A DNA stretch of 64,000 bases. It comes from Rhizobium sp. WSM4643. GTDB taxonomy: Bacteria > Pseudomonadota > Alphaproteobacteria > Rhizobiales > Rhizobiaceae. Shown one piece after another: positions 1 through 8,106 of the stretch. Position 1 is the stretch's first letter, and the number at the start of each line of letters is the position of its first letter. The notes beneath the pieces were generated by a model. The model saw nothing but the letters and a program-made list of their open reading frames with translations, searched no databases and had not been told where the DNA came from. The DNA is taken from NCBI RefSeq assembly GCF_025152745.1, contig NZ_CP104041.1, positions 62,001-126,000 of the forward strand, given 5' to 3'. The position numbers were made by a program, and so were the translations under genes.

Positions 1-2
1 AC

Positions 3-140
3 GAGATGAAGTTCGCCCGCGATGTCTGCAGCCGCGTCGTCTTCATGCACCAGGGCCGCGTTCACGAAATAGGCCCGCCGGAGGAAGTCTTCGCCAATCC
101 TCAGACTGCGGAGCTGAAGCAGTTTCTCGGCGTCAGCTAG
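3..140 (+). CDS. Amino-acid ABC transporter ATPase, C-terminal fragment (cut by window start)
   Basis: Only the last 45 codons lie in the window, in frame 3, ending at TAG 138-140. The residues (EMKFARDV, VVFMHQGRVHE, GPPEEVF, ELKQFLG) match the C-terminal end of HisP/GlnQ/OccP-type ATPases of polar amino-acid importers, the region after the H-loop. The Walker motifs lie upstream of the window. It presumably energises uptake of an amino acid or opine-like compound at the inner membrane; the substrate cannot be inferred. The transposase scrap on the opposite strand overlaps its last codons, so mobile DNA has landed right at its 3' end. Confidence 0.9.
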   Translation, partial: EMKFARDVCSRVVFMHQGRVHEIGPPEEVFANPQTAELKQFLGVS

Positions 141-250
141 AATATCCGTGCGTTTTCCATCTGGACAACGCTCAGGCGTTCGTCACGGATCTTCTGGATG
201 ACTTCGAGGCGATGCAACTCTTTCTGCGACATGGTGATCATAAAGGACAT
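137..250 (-). pseudogene. N-terminal remnant of an ISNCY-like transposase
   Basis: Reading leftward from ATG at 250, the frame gives MSFMITMSQKELHRLEVIQK and continues IRDERLSVVQ, the typical N-terminal helix-turn-helix start of ISNCY-family transposases (compare MSERDLQRIEILSKVIAGR in the intact element nearby). Homology stops after about 30 residues and the frame closes at 137-139, so nearly the whole transposase, including its DDE domain, is gone. Its upstream side (about 330-385) still carries two copies of an ATGCGACAGT-like motif about 21 bp apart, as expected for the end of such an element. It is too short and too broken to be functional. Confidence 0.65.
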
Positions 251-401
251 GACGACTCCGACCGCTCATGGTCTCGACCAGGCTGAAGATCGTCATCCTT
301 GCTCCCGACGTTGGCGTTGACCAGTGCGTCGAGAGGCGAGACTGTCGCATCTCTAACTGGCCCAACTGTCGCATTGCTAAATAGCCCTTACATACAATAT
401 A

Positions 402-2067
402 TGTGGCGGCAGGGTTGGAATGTCCGTTTGTGTGCAAAGTAGAAGTGTCACTTCGGACGCGTCTTCAGCTATTTAGAAATGCGACACTCGGCATGTCCAC
501 TTGCGCTGAGGCAAGCCCCCGACCGGACCGGCTGGACCGGGTTGCAAGGGAAGGGCGGGGGCGGGTGAGATGCTCCCCTTCGGCTTTAGCTTTGACAATT
601 GGAGCAGCCAGTCATTCCGCCGCATCGAGGTCAGAGAGCGCTTGTCGCCGTCGGGCAATGACGGCGGGATCGTTCATGAAATCCTTCCGCCGTCCCGGAC
701 CGCGAGCACGTCGCACATAGCCGTTCTTCTCGCTGTTGGTCTTTACATCAGGCTGCGACTGCCGCTCCTGGCGCTCCTTGATATAGGCCAGCACGTCTCC
801 GAGTCGCTTGTTCTCGATGATCGCCGCATGCGTCACCCGCTGGTCCTTGTCGAACACCTTGTAGGGCAGGGAGTATCCCTTCCACCGCACATCGAGCCGG
901 CCGTCCGCATAGGCATAGGTCTCGACATAGCGGCCAGCCAATCCACGCGTCACCTCGTTCTCCTCGAGCATGATCCGCTTGCGTTCAAACGAAAACGTCA
1001 GCTGCGCCCCGACATAGCGCTGCTCGCGCTTGCACAGGATCTCCTTCAACCGATCTGGGGCGAGATTCATCGGCCGGTGCAGGTCACCGGATCGGGCAGG
1101 GGCGAGCGCAAACCGCGCATTGTAATGCTCTATGAAGTCAGGCAGGTACGCATTGCCTGCCTCCATGTCGCAGATATCGGCCAGCCGCAATTCCTTGACC
1201 AGCCGATCCTGCAGCGTCCGGTTCATCCGCTCGACGCGGCCCTTGGCCTGACTGGAATTTGCACAAAGAATCTCGATGTTTAGCTCTGAGAGCGCACGGC
1301 CGAACTGGGTCATGCCCTGGCCACCCTTGGCGTCTTTCTTCGCCACCCGGAACACAGAATGCTTGTCCGAGTAGAAGGCCACAGGCGCGCCGTGATCGCG
1401 CAGGTAAAGCGCCAGCGCCTCGAAATAGCTGAAGGCGCTTTCCGAGCGCACGAACCGCAACTGCATCAGCTTGCCCGTCGCATCATCGACGAACACCAGC
1501 AGCGAGCATGGATCACCGCGGTCCTCAAACCAGCGATGTTCGGACCCGTCGATCTGTATCAGCTCGCCATAGGCTTCACGCCGCAAGCGCGGCTGATGAA
1601 ACGTCCGCCGCTGCTTGCGCGAGAGCCACAGGCCCGCATCCACCATCCAGCTGCGCAACGTCTCGCGCGACACCCGCAACCCATCGCGCTCGGCAAGCTT
1701 CTCGGCCGCCAAGGTTGGTCCGAAGTCTGCATAGCGTTCGCCAACCAGCGTCACGGCGTAATTCCGAACACCGTCGCTGATCCGGTTGTTCGACGGTCGA
1801 CCGATCGCCTTGTGCCGGATCGACGCCGCACCACCCGTGTTGATCCGCTCCAGCAGACGACGCACCTGGCGCGTACTCAGATCAAGCACATGTGCCGCCG
1901 ACACCATCGTCATCCGGCCGGCGATGACCTTCGATAGAATCTCGATCCGTTGCAGGTCGCGCTCGCTCATCGCAATCAGTCCCATCCGCAATCTCCACCG
2001 TCATCAAACAAGGGGAGAGTGACATTCCAACTTTGCAGAAACAGGACACTTCAACTTTGCGGCTACA
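402..2067. mobile_element. Intact ISNCY-like insertion sequence
   Basis: The ends 402-451 and 2019-2067 are imperfect inverted repeats of about 50 bp starting TGT(A/G)GC. Each end holds two tandem copies of a GCAAAGTTGAAGTGTC-like word (for example 434-449, and on the other strand 2045-2060 and 2021-2036). The element is flanked by the same 5 bp, ATATA, at 397-401 and 2068-2072, which reads as a target-site duplication. It contains one transposase gene on the minus strand. The ATATA repeat is short and AT-rich, so the exact edges could be off by a few bases. Family assignment rests on the transposase. Confidence 0.8.
612..1991 (-). CDS. ISNCY-like DDE transposase
   Basis: A 459-residue transposase. 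Residues 8-50 form the helix-turn-helix DNA-binding start (MSERDLQRIEILSKV, STRQVRRLLERI), followed by a second HTH-like segment (GRPSNNRISD, VSRETLRSWM). The catalytic DDE core is visible as D148 in IQIDGSEHRW, D209 in FYSDKHSVFR and E254 in GRVERMNRTL. The C-terminal part carries a small beta domain (KGYSLPYKVFDKDQRV) common in this group. Translation may start at the first ATG or seven codons later at MSERD. It is full length for the family with no frameshift, and sits between matched terminal repeats, so the element may still be active. It separates the amino-acid transporter remnant from the SQ operon and reads in the same direction as that operon. Confidence 0.9.
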   Translation of the reverse strand: MRMGLIAMSERDLQRIEILSKVIAGRMTMVSAAHVLDLSTRQVRRLLERINTGGAASIRHKAIGRPSNNRISDGVRNYAVTLVGERYADFGPTLAAEKLAERDGLRVSRETLRSWMVDAGLWLSRKQRRTFHQPRLRREAYGELIQIDGSEHRWFEDRGDPCSLLVFVDDATGKLMQLRFVRSESAFSYFEALALYLRDHGAPVAFYSDKHSVFRVAKKDAKGGQGMTQFGRALSELNIEILCANSSQAKGRVERMNRTLQDRLVKELRLADICDMEAGNAYLPDFIEHYNARFALAPARSGDLHRPMNLAPDRLKEILCKREQRYVGAQLTFSFERKRIMLEENEVTRGLAGRYVETYAYADGRLDVRWKGYSLPYKVFDKDQRVTHAAIIENKRLGDVLAYIKERQERQSQPDVKTNSEKNGYVRRARGPGRRKDFMNDPAVIARRRQALSDLDAAE

Positions 2068-2185
2068 ATATAAAAGTGGCATAACCCAGTTTATGGAACT
2101 GACCCCATCCTTCTGTGTGCCAGTGTCCGGTTTCATCAAGCCCTTATTTCAGGGCGACTGCCGGCCAACGCGACAATCGGGTCAA

Positions 2186-3655
2186 TTACATTCCCCCAAG
2201 TGCCACATATTTCAGTTCAAGAAAGCCCTCTATGCCGTATTTCGATCCTTCGCGCCCGGTACCGGACTGTTTGATACCGCCGAAGGGCGCCATTTCGTTG
2301 GCGATCATGCCGGTATTGACGCCGACCATCCCTGCTTCAAGCGCCTCCGCGACACGCCAAATGCGAGCCATATCCTTGGCATAGAAATAGGAGGCGAGAC
2401 CGAATTCACTATCATTGGCCATGGCGATGACGTCGTTCTCGTGCTTGAACGAAATGATCGGTGCCAGCGGCGCAAAGGTTTCCTCCTTGGCCACCTTCAT
2501 CGTCTGCGTCACGCCGGTCACGACTGTCGGCTCGAAGAAAGTGCCGCCAAGCACGCTACGCTTGCCCCCAGTGAGAACTGTCCCGCCATTGGCCATCGCA
2601 TCGGCGATATGCTCTTCCATCTTCGCAACGGCCTTCTCATCGATCAGCGGCCCTTGGCTGACGCCGGCGTCTGTACCGCGACCGAGCGAAAGACCCGAAA
2701 CCTTGGCAAGCAGCCTTTCGGTGAAGGCTGCAGCAACACTCTCCTGCACGTAGATACGGTTGGCGCAAACGCAGGTCTGGCCGGCATTGCGGAATTTGGA
2801 GATCATCGCGCCTTCGACGGCGGCATCGAGATCGGCGTCATCGAAAACGATGAAGGGCGCATTGCCGCCCAATTCCAGCGAGAGGCGCTTGATGCCGCCG
2901 GCAGCCTCCTTCATCAGCCAGCGCCCGACGCCGGTGGAACCGGTGAAGGTGATCTTGGCGATCCTCGGATTGTGGCAGAACTCAAGACCGATCGGCTTCG
3001 CCTCGCCGGTCACGACGGAAAACACGCCTTTCGGTACGCCGGCGCGCTCGGCGAGCACGGCGAGCGCCAGGGCCGACAGCGGCGTCTGCGAAGCCGGCTT
3101 CAGGATCATGCTGCAGCCGGCAGCGAGTGCCGGGCCTGCCTTGCGGGTGATCATGCCGTTGGGGAAATTCCATGGCGTGATTGCCGCGCAGACGCCAACG
3201 GGTTGCTTCAGCACCATGATGCGCTGGCCGGCATTGGGGCCGGGAATGATATCGCCATCGATGCGCTTCGCCTCTTCCGCAAACCATTCGAGATAGGCCG
3301 CGTTGGAGACGACCTCGCCCCTCGCCTCCGCCAGCGGCTTGCCCTGCTCGGTCGTTAGGATCAGCGCCAGATCGTCGGCATTTTCGATGATGAGGTCGTA
3401 CCAGCGCTTGAGCACCTGCGCCCGCTCCTTGGCCGTGCGCCTTGCCCAGAGCTTCTGCGCTTCTGCTGCGGCATCGATCGCCTGCGCGACGACCGCCTGG
3501 CCGAGATCCGGCACATTGGCAATCAGCGCACCGTCGAAGGGATCGGTCACCGCAATTGACTTGCCGTCGGGTGCGCCGATCCACGCGCCGGCGACGAAAG
3601 CCTTGTCTGTGAGAAGGGCGGGGTCCTTGAGGGCAAGCGTGCGGCGTTCGGTCAT
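2186..3655 (-). CDS. Sulfolactaldehyde dehydrogenase (GabD-like ALDH) of the sulfo-ED pathway
   Basis: A 489-residue NAD(P)-dependent aldehyde dehydrogenase. The oxyanion Asn (N163 in TPWNFP), general-base Glu (E261 in LELGGNAP) and nucleophilic Cys (C295 in NAGQTCVCANR) are all present, and the overall pattern is that of succinate-semialdehyde dehydrogenases (GabD). In sulfo-ED clusters this position is filled by the enzyme oxidising 3-sulfolactaldehyde to 3-sulfolactate. The start ATG at 3655 is chosen because an AGGAG lies about ten bases upstream and the gene overlaps the exporter stop by four bases (ATGA). It is the last gene of the leftward SQ operon. Taken alone the sequence would only say GabD-like; the substrate is inferred from the neighbouring sulfoquinovosidase and lactone/aldolase genes. 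Confidence 0.85.
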   Translation of the reverse strand: MTERRTLALKDPALLTDKAFVAGAWIGAPDGKSIAVTDPFDGALIANVPDLGQAVVAQAIDAAAEAQKLWARRTAKERAQVLKRWYDLIIENADDLALILTTEQGKPLAEARGEVVSNAAYLEWFAEEAKRIDGDIIPGPNAGQRIMVLKQPVGVCAAITPWNFPNGMITRKAGPALAAGCSMILKPASQTPLSALALAVLAERAGVPKGVFSVVTGEAKPIGLEFCHNPRIAKITFTGSTGVGRWLMKEAAGGIKRLSLELGGNAPFIVFDDADLDAAVEGAMISKFRNAGQTCVCANRIYVQESVAAAFTERLLAKVSGLSLGRGTDAGVSQGPLIDEKAVAKMEEHIADAMANGGTVLTGGKRSVLGGTFFEPTVVTGVTQTMKVAKEETFAPLAPIISFKHENDVIAMANDSEFGLASYFYAKDMARIWRVAEALEAGMVGVNTGMIANEMAPFGGIKQSGTGREGSKYGIEGFLELKYVALGGM

Positions 3656-4431
3656 GATGCATGATCTCCTATGATCTTCAAAAGGGCGGGAACGGCCAGC
3701 GACAGGCCGGACAACAGAAGCAGGCCGAAGGCCATGCGGCGGATGGATAGGGCAGACAAGGGTGGCGGCCACCGCTTGGCGACAAAGGTCATGATCATCA
3801 CGACCGGGATGCAGAGCAGACCCCACCAGAAGCTGCTATGCGGGACGTCGCCGGCAGCCGCGACCATGGCCAGCCGGATTACGGCATTGACGGCAAACGC
3901 TGCCACCAGAGTTTCGCGGATGCTGACTGCCGGCAGCGGCTGCCGGTAGAGGTGATAGACGAGCGGCGGGCCGGCGGTGGAAAACAGGCCACCCATCAGA
4001 CCCGCAACCGCACCGAAAAACGCGAAGGAAGCGCGCGATGACCGCACGGCCAGCGGCTGCGGCTTCAGCGCAAGCTGCAGGCTCGAGGCAATGATGACGA
4101 TCCCGAGTACAAGCTTCAGCCAGTGGATGGACGCCGAAACCATCTCGCCCAGCAGCCAGTATCCGGCAGCAAGCGCCGAAATGCTGGAGATGACAACCGG
4201 CCAGAACTCGGCCCAGGCGATATCGCGCCAGCCGCGCGCCAGAACCTGGACTGCGTTGACGAGCACCATACAACTCACGAGCACGGCGGCCTCCGGCAGC
4301 GGCATCAGCCCGGAAAGGCCGATGCCACCCATCATGATCAGCCCGAAGGCGAAACCGGTCAGGGTTTGCATGTAGGCGGCAAGGCCCGCCAGCACCAGAA
4401 GTCCCGCAAGACCGGCAGCGCTCACTGTCAC
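3652..4431 (-). CDS. TauE/SafE-like membrane exporter, probable sulfolactate exporter
   Basis: A 259-residue, strongly hydrophobic protein with about eight predicted membrane spans. It has the TauE/SafE hallmark repeats: an N-terminal QTLTGFAFGLIMMGGIGL segment and a second-half GAVAGLMGGLFSTAGPPLVY segment. TauE/SafE proteins are proposed anion exporters linked to sulfonate metabolism. In sulfo-ED and sulfo-EMP bacteria the C3 sulfonate end product leaves the cell through such proteins, so export of sulfolactate is the natural role here. It overlaps both neighbours by four bases (sulfoquinovosidase stop and SLA dehydrogenase start), which ties it to the operon by translational coupling. Export substrate is inferred, not seen. 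Confidence 0.85.
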   Translation of the reverse strand: MTVSAAGLAGLLVLAGLAAYMQTLTGFAFGLIMMGGIGLSGLMPLPEAAVLVSCMVLVNAVQVLARGWRDIAWAEFWPVVISSISALAAGYWLLGEMVSASIHWLKLVLGIVIIASSLQLALKPQPLAVRSSRASFAFFGAVAGLMGGLFSTAGPPLVYHLYRQPLPAVSIRETLVAAFAVNAVIRLAMVAAAGDVPHSSFWWGLLCIPVVMIMTFVAKRWPPPLSALSIRRMAFGLLLLSGLSLAVPALLKIIGDHAS

Positions 4432-6419
4432 AGACCTCGAAGACCGGCAAACAGCGCTTCATCGGCGCAACCGGCTCGGTAGAAGACGGGCGGCTGTCCG
4501 AGCGGCGCGGCAATCCGAACTTTTTCGCCGCCGGCGAATGTTTCGCCCGTCCAGGCGTGAACCCAAAACGCGCCCTTCGGCAGATAGACGACACGATCCG
4601 CCTGTGCTGCCTCCCAGACGGGCGCGACCAGCATGTCGGCGCCGTAGAGATAACTGTCCTGGATTGCATAGGTCTCACGATCGTCCTGGTGATGCAGGAA
4701 CAGCGGCCGCTGTACCGGCAGACCCCGCGCAACCGCCTCATCGGACAGCGATTTGAGATAGGGAGCAAGATGCCTGTAGATCCGCGTCATCCGGGCGAAA
4801 TGCGACAGCACCTGCGCGTCCTGATCAATCTGCACGTTTTCGCGCGGGCGATTTCCCTCATGGCTGCGCATGACGGGGGTGAATGCCGCCATTTCGGCCC
4901 AGCGCATCAAAAGCTCGGGCGTGCGGACATTGCCGAAGAGGCTGGTATAGCCTCCGATGTCGGAGTGGTGATAGGCATTGCCGAGGAGGCCGGAAGACAG
5001 GGCAGCACAGATGACGGTGACCAGCCCATCGTGCCGGGAGAAATCGACCGACTGATCGCCGCCCCACAGCAGCGGACAATGTTTCTGGACGCCGGTGAAG
5101 CCGGCGCGCATGAAAAACAGCGCCTCGCCGGTCTGACCGCGACTGGCAACCGCCTTCGCATTGACTTCCGCCCAAAGCGTCGGCCACTGGTTGTGCATCA
5201 GCTTGGCATCGATGCCGTTTGCAAGGTGCACGTCGATCGGCAGGTATTCGCCGAAGTCTGCCATCCATCCCGAAAGCCCATAGTCCAGCATCTTCTTGCC
5301 GATGATGTCCTCGGCAAACCATTCGGCCGCGGCCGGATTTGTGAAATCGACGACGCCGCAGTCGAATTCGCCAAAATCGACCAATGCCGTTTTTCCGCTT
5401 TCATCCGTAGCGAAGTAGCCCTCCGCTTCCGCGATTTCAAACAAGGGGCCATCGACGCAGAGATAGGGGTTCACGTAACCGAGGAACCTGATGCCATCAC
5501 CGTTCAGCTCGGTAATCCTCTGGCGTAGACCGGGATAACGATCCTCGTTGGCCTGCCAGTCCCAGAAGAGGCGCGCGCCGAAGGAGGTCTGGCGCAGCCC
5601 CACCCAGTCCTCGCACCATAGAGCGGAAACCTCGACGCCGGCATCGCGCATCGACTGAAGCCGCGAAAAGGAATTTTCGCCATCCTTCAGCCCGATGATC
5701 GCGCCGTTGTATACCCAGTCGGGAAGCGGCGGCTGGCGGCCGAAGCGATCCGACAGCACCTCGACCAGTTCGACGAAGGTCGGCGCGGCGAAAAGCTCGA
5801 TCCGCGACGGAATCGCCCAGACCTCGATCTCGTGAAAAGTCTTGCGGCGGAAATCGAAAACGGAATAGGCCGTCGTTTCGACATGCAGCGCGTAGCGCGC
5901 CGAGGAAACATAGGTCGGTTGTGGGTAGTTCGTGTTGAAATAATCGCCGCCCGCCCGATCCTTGACGTTCGACTTGAAGGTGATCTCGCTGGTCCGGTCG
6001 CGGCCGACGCCCGGCTCAGAGGTCCAAAGGGGAAAGCGCCGGCCGCGCATGTCGAGATAGGACATCTGCTCTCCGCCACCCCAGACATGTTCGTCGTGAT
6101 CGGCAGGGACACGCATCCATAGCCGATTCAGCGACGTATCGAGCGCCTCAAAGCCGATGGTACCTCCATCGATGTTCAGGACAAGGCGTGCCGGCCGGCC
6201 CGGTCCGTCCGACAGAAAAACCCGATTGTGTTCGATCTCCGTATGCGCAAAGGCACGACGCTCGATGACATAGTCCTCGATTTCGAAATTGCCGCGATAC
6301 ATATCCATGCGCTCTTCGCCATGACCGGCAAAGATCGCAGGCGCGGCTGCGCTGTGCTCAAGAATCGTCCGGCCCCCGAAAGTGAGAATGAAGCCGGTTT
6401 CTGTCTGTTCGAGTTTCAT
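4428..6419 (-). CDS. GH31 sulfoquinovosidase
   Basis: A 663-residue glycoside hydrolase family 31 enzyme that should release SQ from sulfoquinovosyl glycerol and related sulfolipid headgroups. The catalytic nucleophile is D388 in GWMADFGEYLP and the acid/base D455 in WGGDQSVDF. What separates sulfoquinovosidases from ordinary alpha-glucosidases and xylosidases is the sulfonate pocket: R283 and W286 (spacing R-x-x-W in SFGARLFWDW) and Y491 (SDIGGYTSLF) are present, a constant offset of 17-18 from the residues known in E. coli YihQ. K245 and E270, as I recall them from the Agrobacterium enzyme, are also in place. No signal peptide is seen, so it acts in the cytoplasm on imported glycoside. The ribosome site is weak (AAAGAAAG). 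It lies 24 bp behind the SQ dehydrogenase gene. Confidence 0.93.
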   Translation of the reverse strand: MKLEQTETGFILTFGGRTILEHSAAAPAIFAGHGEERMDMYRGNFEIEDYVIERRAFAHTEIEHNRVFLSDGPGRPARLVLNIDGGTIGFEALDTSLNRLWMRVPADHDEHVWGGGEQMSYLDMRGRRFPLWTSEPGVGRDRTSEITFKSNVKDRAGGDYFNTNYPQPTYVSSARYALHVETTAYSVFDFRRKTFHEIEVWAIPSRIELFAAPTFVELVEVLSDRFGRQPPLPDWVYNGAIIGLKDGENSFSRLQSMRDAGVEVSALWCEDWVGLRQTSFGARLFWDWQANEDRYPGLRQRITELNGDGIRFLGYVNPYLCVDGPLFEIAEAEGYFATDESGKTALVDFGEFDCGVVDFTNPAAAEWFAEDIIGKKMLDYGLSGWMADFGEYLPIDVHLANGIDAKLMHNQWPTLWAEVNAKAVASRGQTGEALFFMRAGFTGVQKHCPLLWGGDQSVDFSRHDGLVTVICAALSSGLLGNAYHHSDIGGYTSLFGNVRTPELLMRWAEMAAFTPVMRSHEGNRPRENVQIDQDAQVLSHFARMTRIYRHLAPYLKSLSDEAVARGLPVQRPLFLHHQDDRETYAIQDSYLYGADMLVAPVWEAAQADRVVYLPKGAFWVHAWTGETFAGGEKVRIAAPLGQPPVFYRAGCADEALFAGLRGL

Positions 6420-6443
6420 GAAACTTTCTTTCGGATCGCATGT

Positions 6444-7208
6444 TCAGTTCTGCGTCAGCCCGGCATCGACGACGAAGTTCGCGCCGGTGCAGCCGCCGCT
6501 TTCGTCAGAGGCAAGGAACAATGCCATGCGCGCCACATGGCTTGCATCGAGGCGGAACTTCAACGCCTGCAAGTCGATGAACTGCTGGTTCTGTTCCGGC
6601 GACGTCCAGAGGTTCAATTGCCGTTCTGTGACGATCGCGCCGGGGACGATGCAGTTGACCCGGATGCCGGAGGGGCCGAGTTCGCGGGCAAGCGTCTTGG
6701 TCATGCCGTTGATGGCGGCCTTCGCAGTGGTATAGCCGACCATGCCGGGACGGCCGCGCATCCAGGAGACTGACCCCAGCATGATGATCGACCCGCTCCC
6801 TTTTTCGGCCATGCGGGCGCTGACGGCCTGGGTTGCGAAAAACTGGTGGTCGAGATTGAGCGACAAGGCTCTCCGCCAGGACTCCGGTTCGAGATCGCTC
6901 ATCACGTGACGATCGTCCTTGCCGGCGTTGTTGACCAGAGCATCAATGCCGCCGCGTGCCTGTTCGACCTCGGCAATGGCCCTACGCAGCGCTGGAATAT
7001 CCGTGACGTCGCAAGCGGCGAACGTCGCCCCGATCGAAGCAGCTAGTTTTGCCCCCTCTTCGGCATCGATATCGATGAACGCAACATTCGCGCCTTGCGC
7101 GGCAAAAGCCTTCACCGTCTCCGCCCCGATACCAGAGGCGCCGCCGGTGACAAGCACGGTGCGCCCTTCAAGGGAGGTGTAGCGAACGCTGTCATAGTTG
7201 GATGGCAT
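6444..7208 (-). CDS. SQ dehydrogenase (short-chain dehydrogenase/reductase)
   Basis: A 254-residue classical SDR. The nucleotide motif TGGASGIG is at 21-28, an acidic D46 after the second strand (FIDID) favours NAD+ over NADP+, NNAG is at 93-96, and the catalytic Ser146, Tyr159 and Lys163 are in order. In sulfo-ED pathways an NAD+-dependent SDR oxidises SQ to 6-deoxy-6-sulfogluconolactone, and the next upstream gene here is the matching lactonase, only three bases away. The fold alone would fit any sugar 1-dehydrogenase; the SQ assignment comes from the operon. Confidence 0.87.
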   Translation of the reverse strand: MPSNYDSVRYTSLEGRTVLVTGGASGIGAETVKAFAAQGANVAFIDIDAEEGAKLAASIGATFAACDVTDIPALRRAIAEVEQARGGIDALVNNAGKDDRHVMSDLEPESWRRALSLNLDHQFFATQAVSARMAEKGSGSIIMLGSVSWMRGRPGMVGYTTAKAAINGMTKTLARELGPSGIRVNCIVPGAIVTERQLNLWTSPEQNQQFIDLQALKFRLDASHVARMALFLASDESGGCTGANFVVDAGLTQN

Positions 7209-7211
7209 TGG

Positions 7212-8096
7212 TCAGGCTTCCGAGTTGAAAAGGGGTTTTGGCAAACCGGCGATATAGGTGCGCATTGCAAACACTGCGCCGGACAGGGGAAAGGCGGCGA
7301 TCTCGTCTGCAGAACGGCCAATGCTGGCGCTTGTGCAATAGAGGGTTCGCATGTCGGAGCCGCCGAAGGTAACCATCGTCGGGCACTTCGCCGGCACTGA
7401 GTATTCCGCGAGGAGAATTCCATCAGCACTGTAGCGTTGTACGCGCCCGCCCTCGAATAACGCGGTCCAGTAGCATCCATCGACGTCGACGGCGCCACCG
7501 TCCGGGCGGCCCTTATCGGTGTCGCTTCCGAACCGAGCAAAAGCCCGCCGGTTGGAAGCCGTACCTGTCTCAGGCGCATAGTCGTAGGTATAGAGGGCGT
7601 AGCGCAGCGTGTCCGCATGATAGAGCCTCTGCCCGTCCGGTGAGAACGCGACGCCGTTCGACGTCAAAAGACCATCGGCCAGCTGGGCTAGACCGTTCCG
7701 ATCGAAGCGGTAAAGACCGGCAATGCCTTTTTCGCGGGTCTCATCCACCGTTCCGGCCACGAAGCGCCCTTTCGGATCGACCATGCCGTCATTGAAGCGG
7801 CTGCTCGCCTGATCCTCGGGATTGTCTGCGAGTTTGCGCAGAAGTGTCCCGTCGGTGCCGACCAGCCACAGGCCCGAGCGCAGTCCGGCAATGAAACCGC
7901 CAGCCGCGGCGAGGCCGATGCAGCCGACTTCCTCGGGAAGTTCGATTGTCTTCAAGCCACCGGACTCCGGATCGAACCGATGTATCCAGCAGCGCTTGAT
8001 ATCGACGAAATAGAGCACCTGCTCGGCAACCGACCACAACGGGCATTCGCCGAGAGACGCCTTGAGGTCGAGAACAAGTTCGAAACCCGTTTGCAC
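7212..8096 (-). CDS. Sulfogluconolactone lactonase (SMP-30/gluconolactonase family)
   Basis: A 294-residue six-bladed beta-propeller of the SMP-30/gluconolaconase/LRE family. The metal ligands expected in this family are visible: E17 in SLGECPLW, N147 in LLTSNGVAFSPDG and D199 in GRPDGGAVD, with N102 in SRFNDGMVDPKGRF as substrate-side residue. It should hydrolyse 6-deoxy-6-sulfogluconolactone to sulfogluconate in the cytoplasm. It lies 10 bp after the aldolase and 3 bp before the SQ dehydrogenase gene, so the three are surely cotranscribed. Substrate is by context; the family also contains gluconolactonases and arabinonolactonases. Confidence 0.87.
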   Translation of the reverse strand: MQTGFELVLDLKASLGECPLWSVAEQVLYFVDIKRCWIHRFDPESGGLKTIELPEEVGCIGLAAAGGFIAGLRSGLWLVGTDGTLLRKLADNPEDQASSRFNDGMVDPKGRFVAGTVDETREKGIAGLYRFDRNGLAQLADGLLTSNGVAFSPDGQRLYHADTLRYALYTYDYAPETGTASNRRAFARFGSDTDKGRPDGGAVDVDGCYWTALFEGGRVQRYSADGILLAEYSVPAKCPTMVTFGGSDMRTLYCTSASIGRSADEIAAFPLSGAVFAMRTYIAGLPKPLFNSEA

Positions 8097-8106
8097 GCCG
8101 AAATCC

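Noticed and set aside
570..1283. Long plus-strand frame over the transposase gene
   Set aside because: Antisense to a full DDE transposase; composition is that of a GC-driven shadow frame without motifs.
2033..3358. 441-codon plus-strand frame over the aldehyde dehydrogenase gene
   Set aside because: Opposite strand has all ALDH catalytic motifs; the plus frame lacks a ribosome site and family features.
4428..6419. Alpha-xylosidase or alpha-glucosidase as function of the GH31 gene
   Set aside because: R-x-x-W and Tyr sulfonate pocket plus the sulfo-ED neighbours fit a sulfoquinovosidase better.
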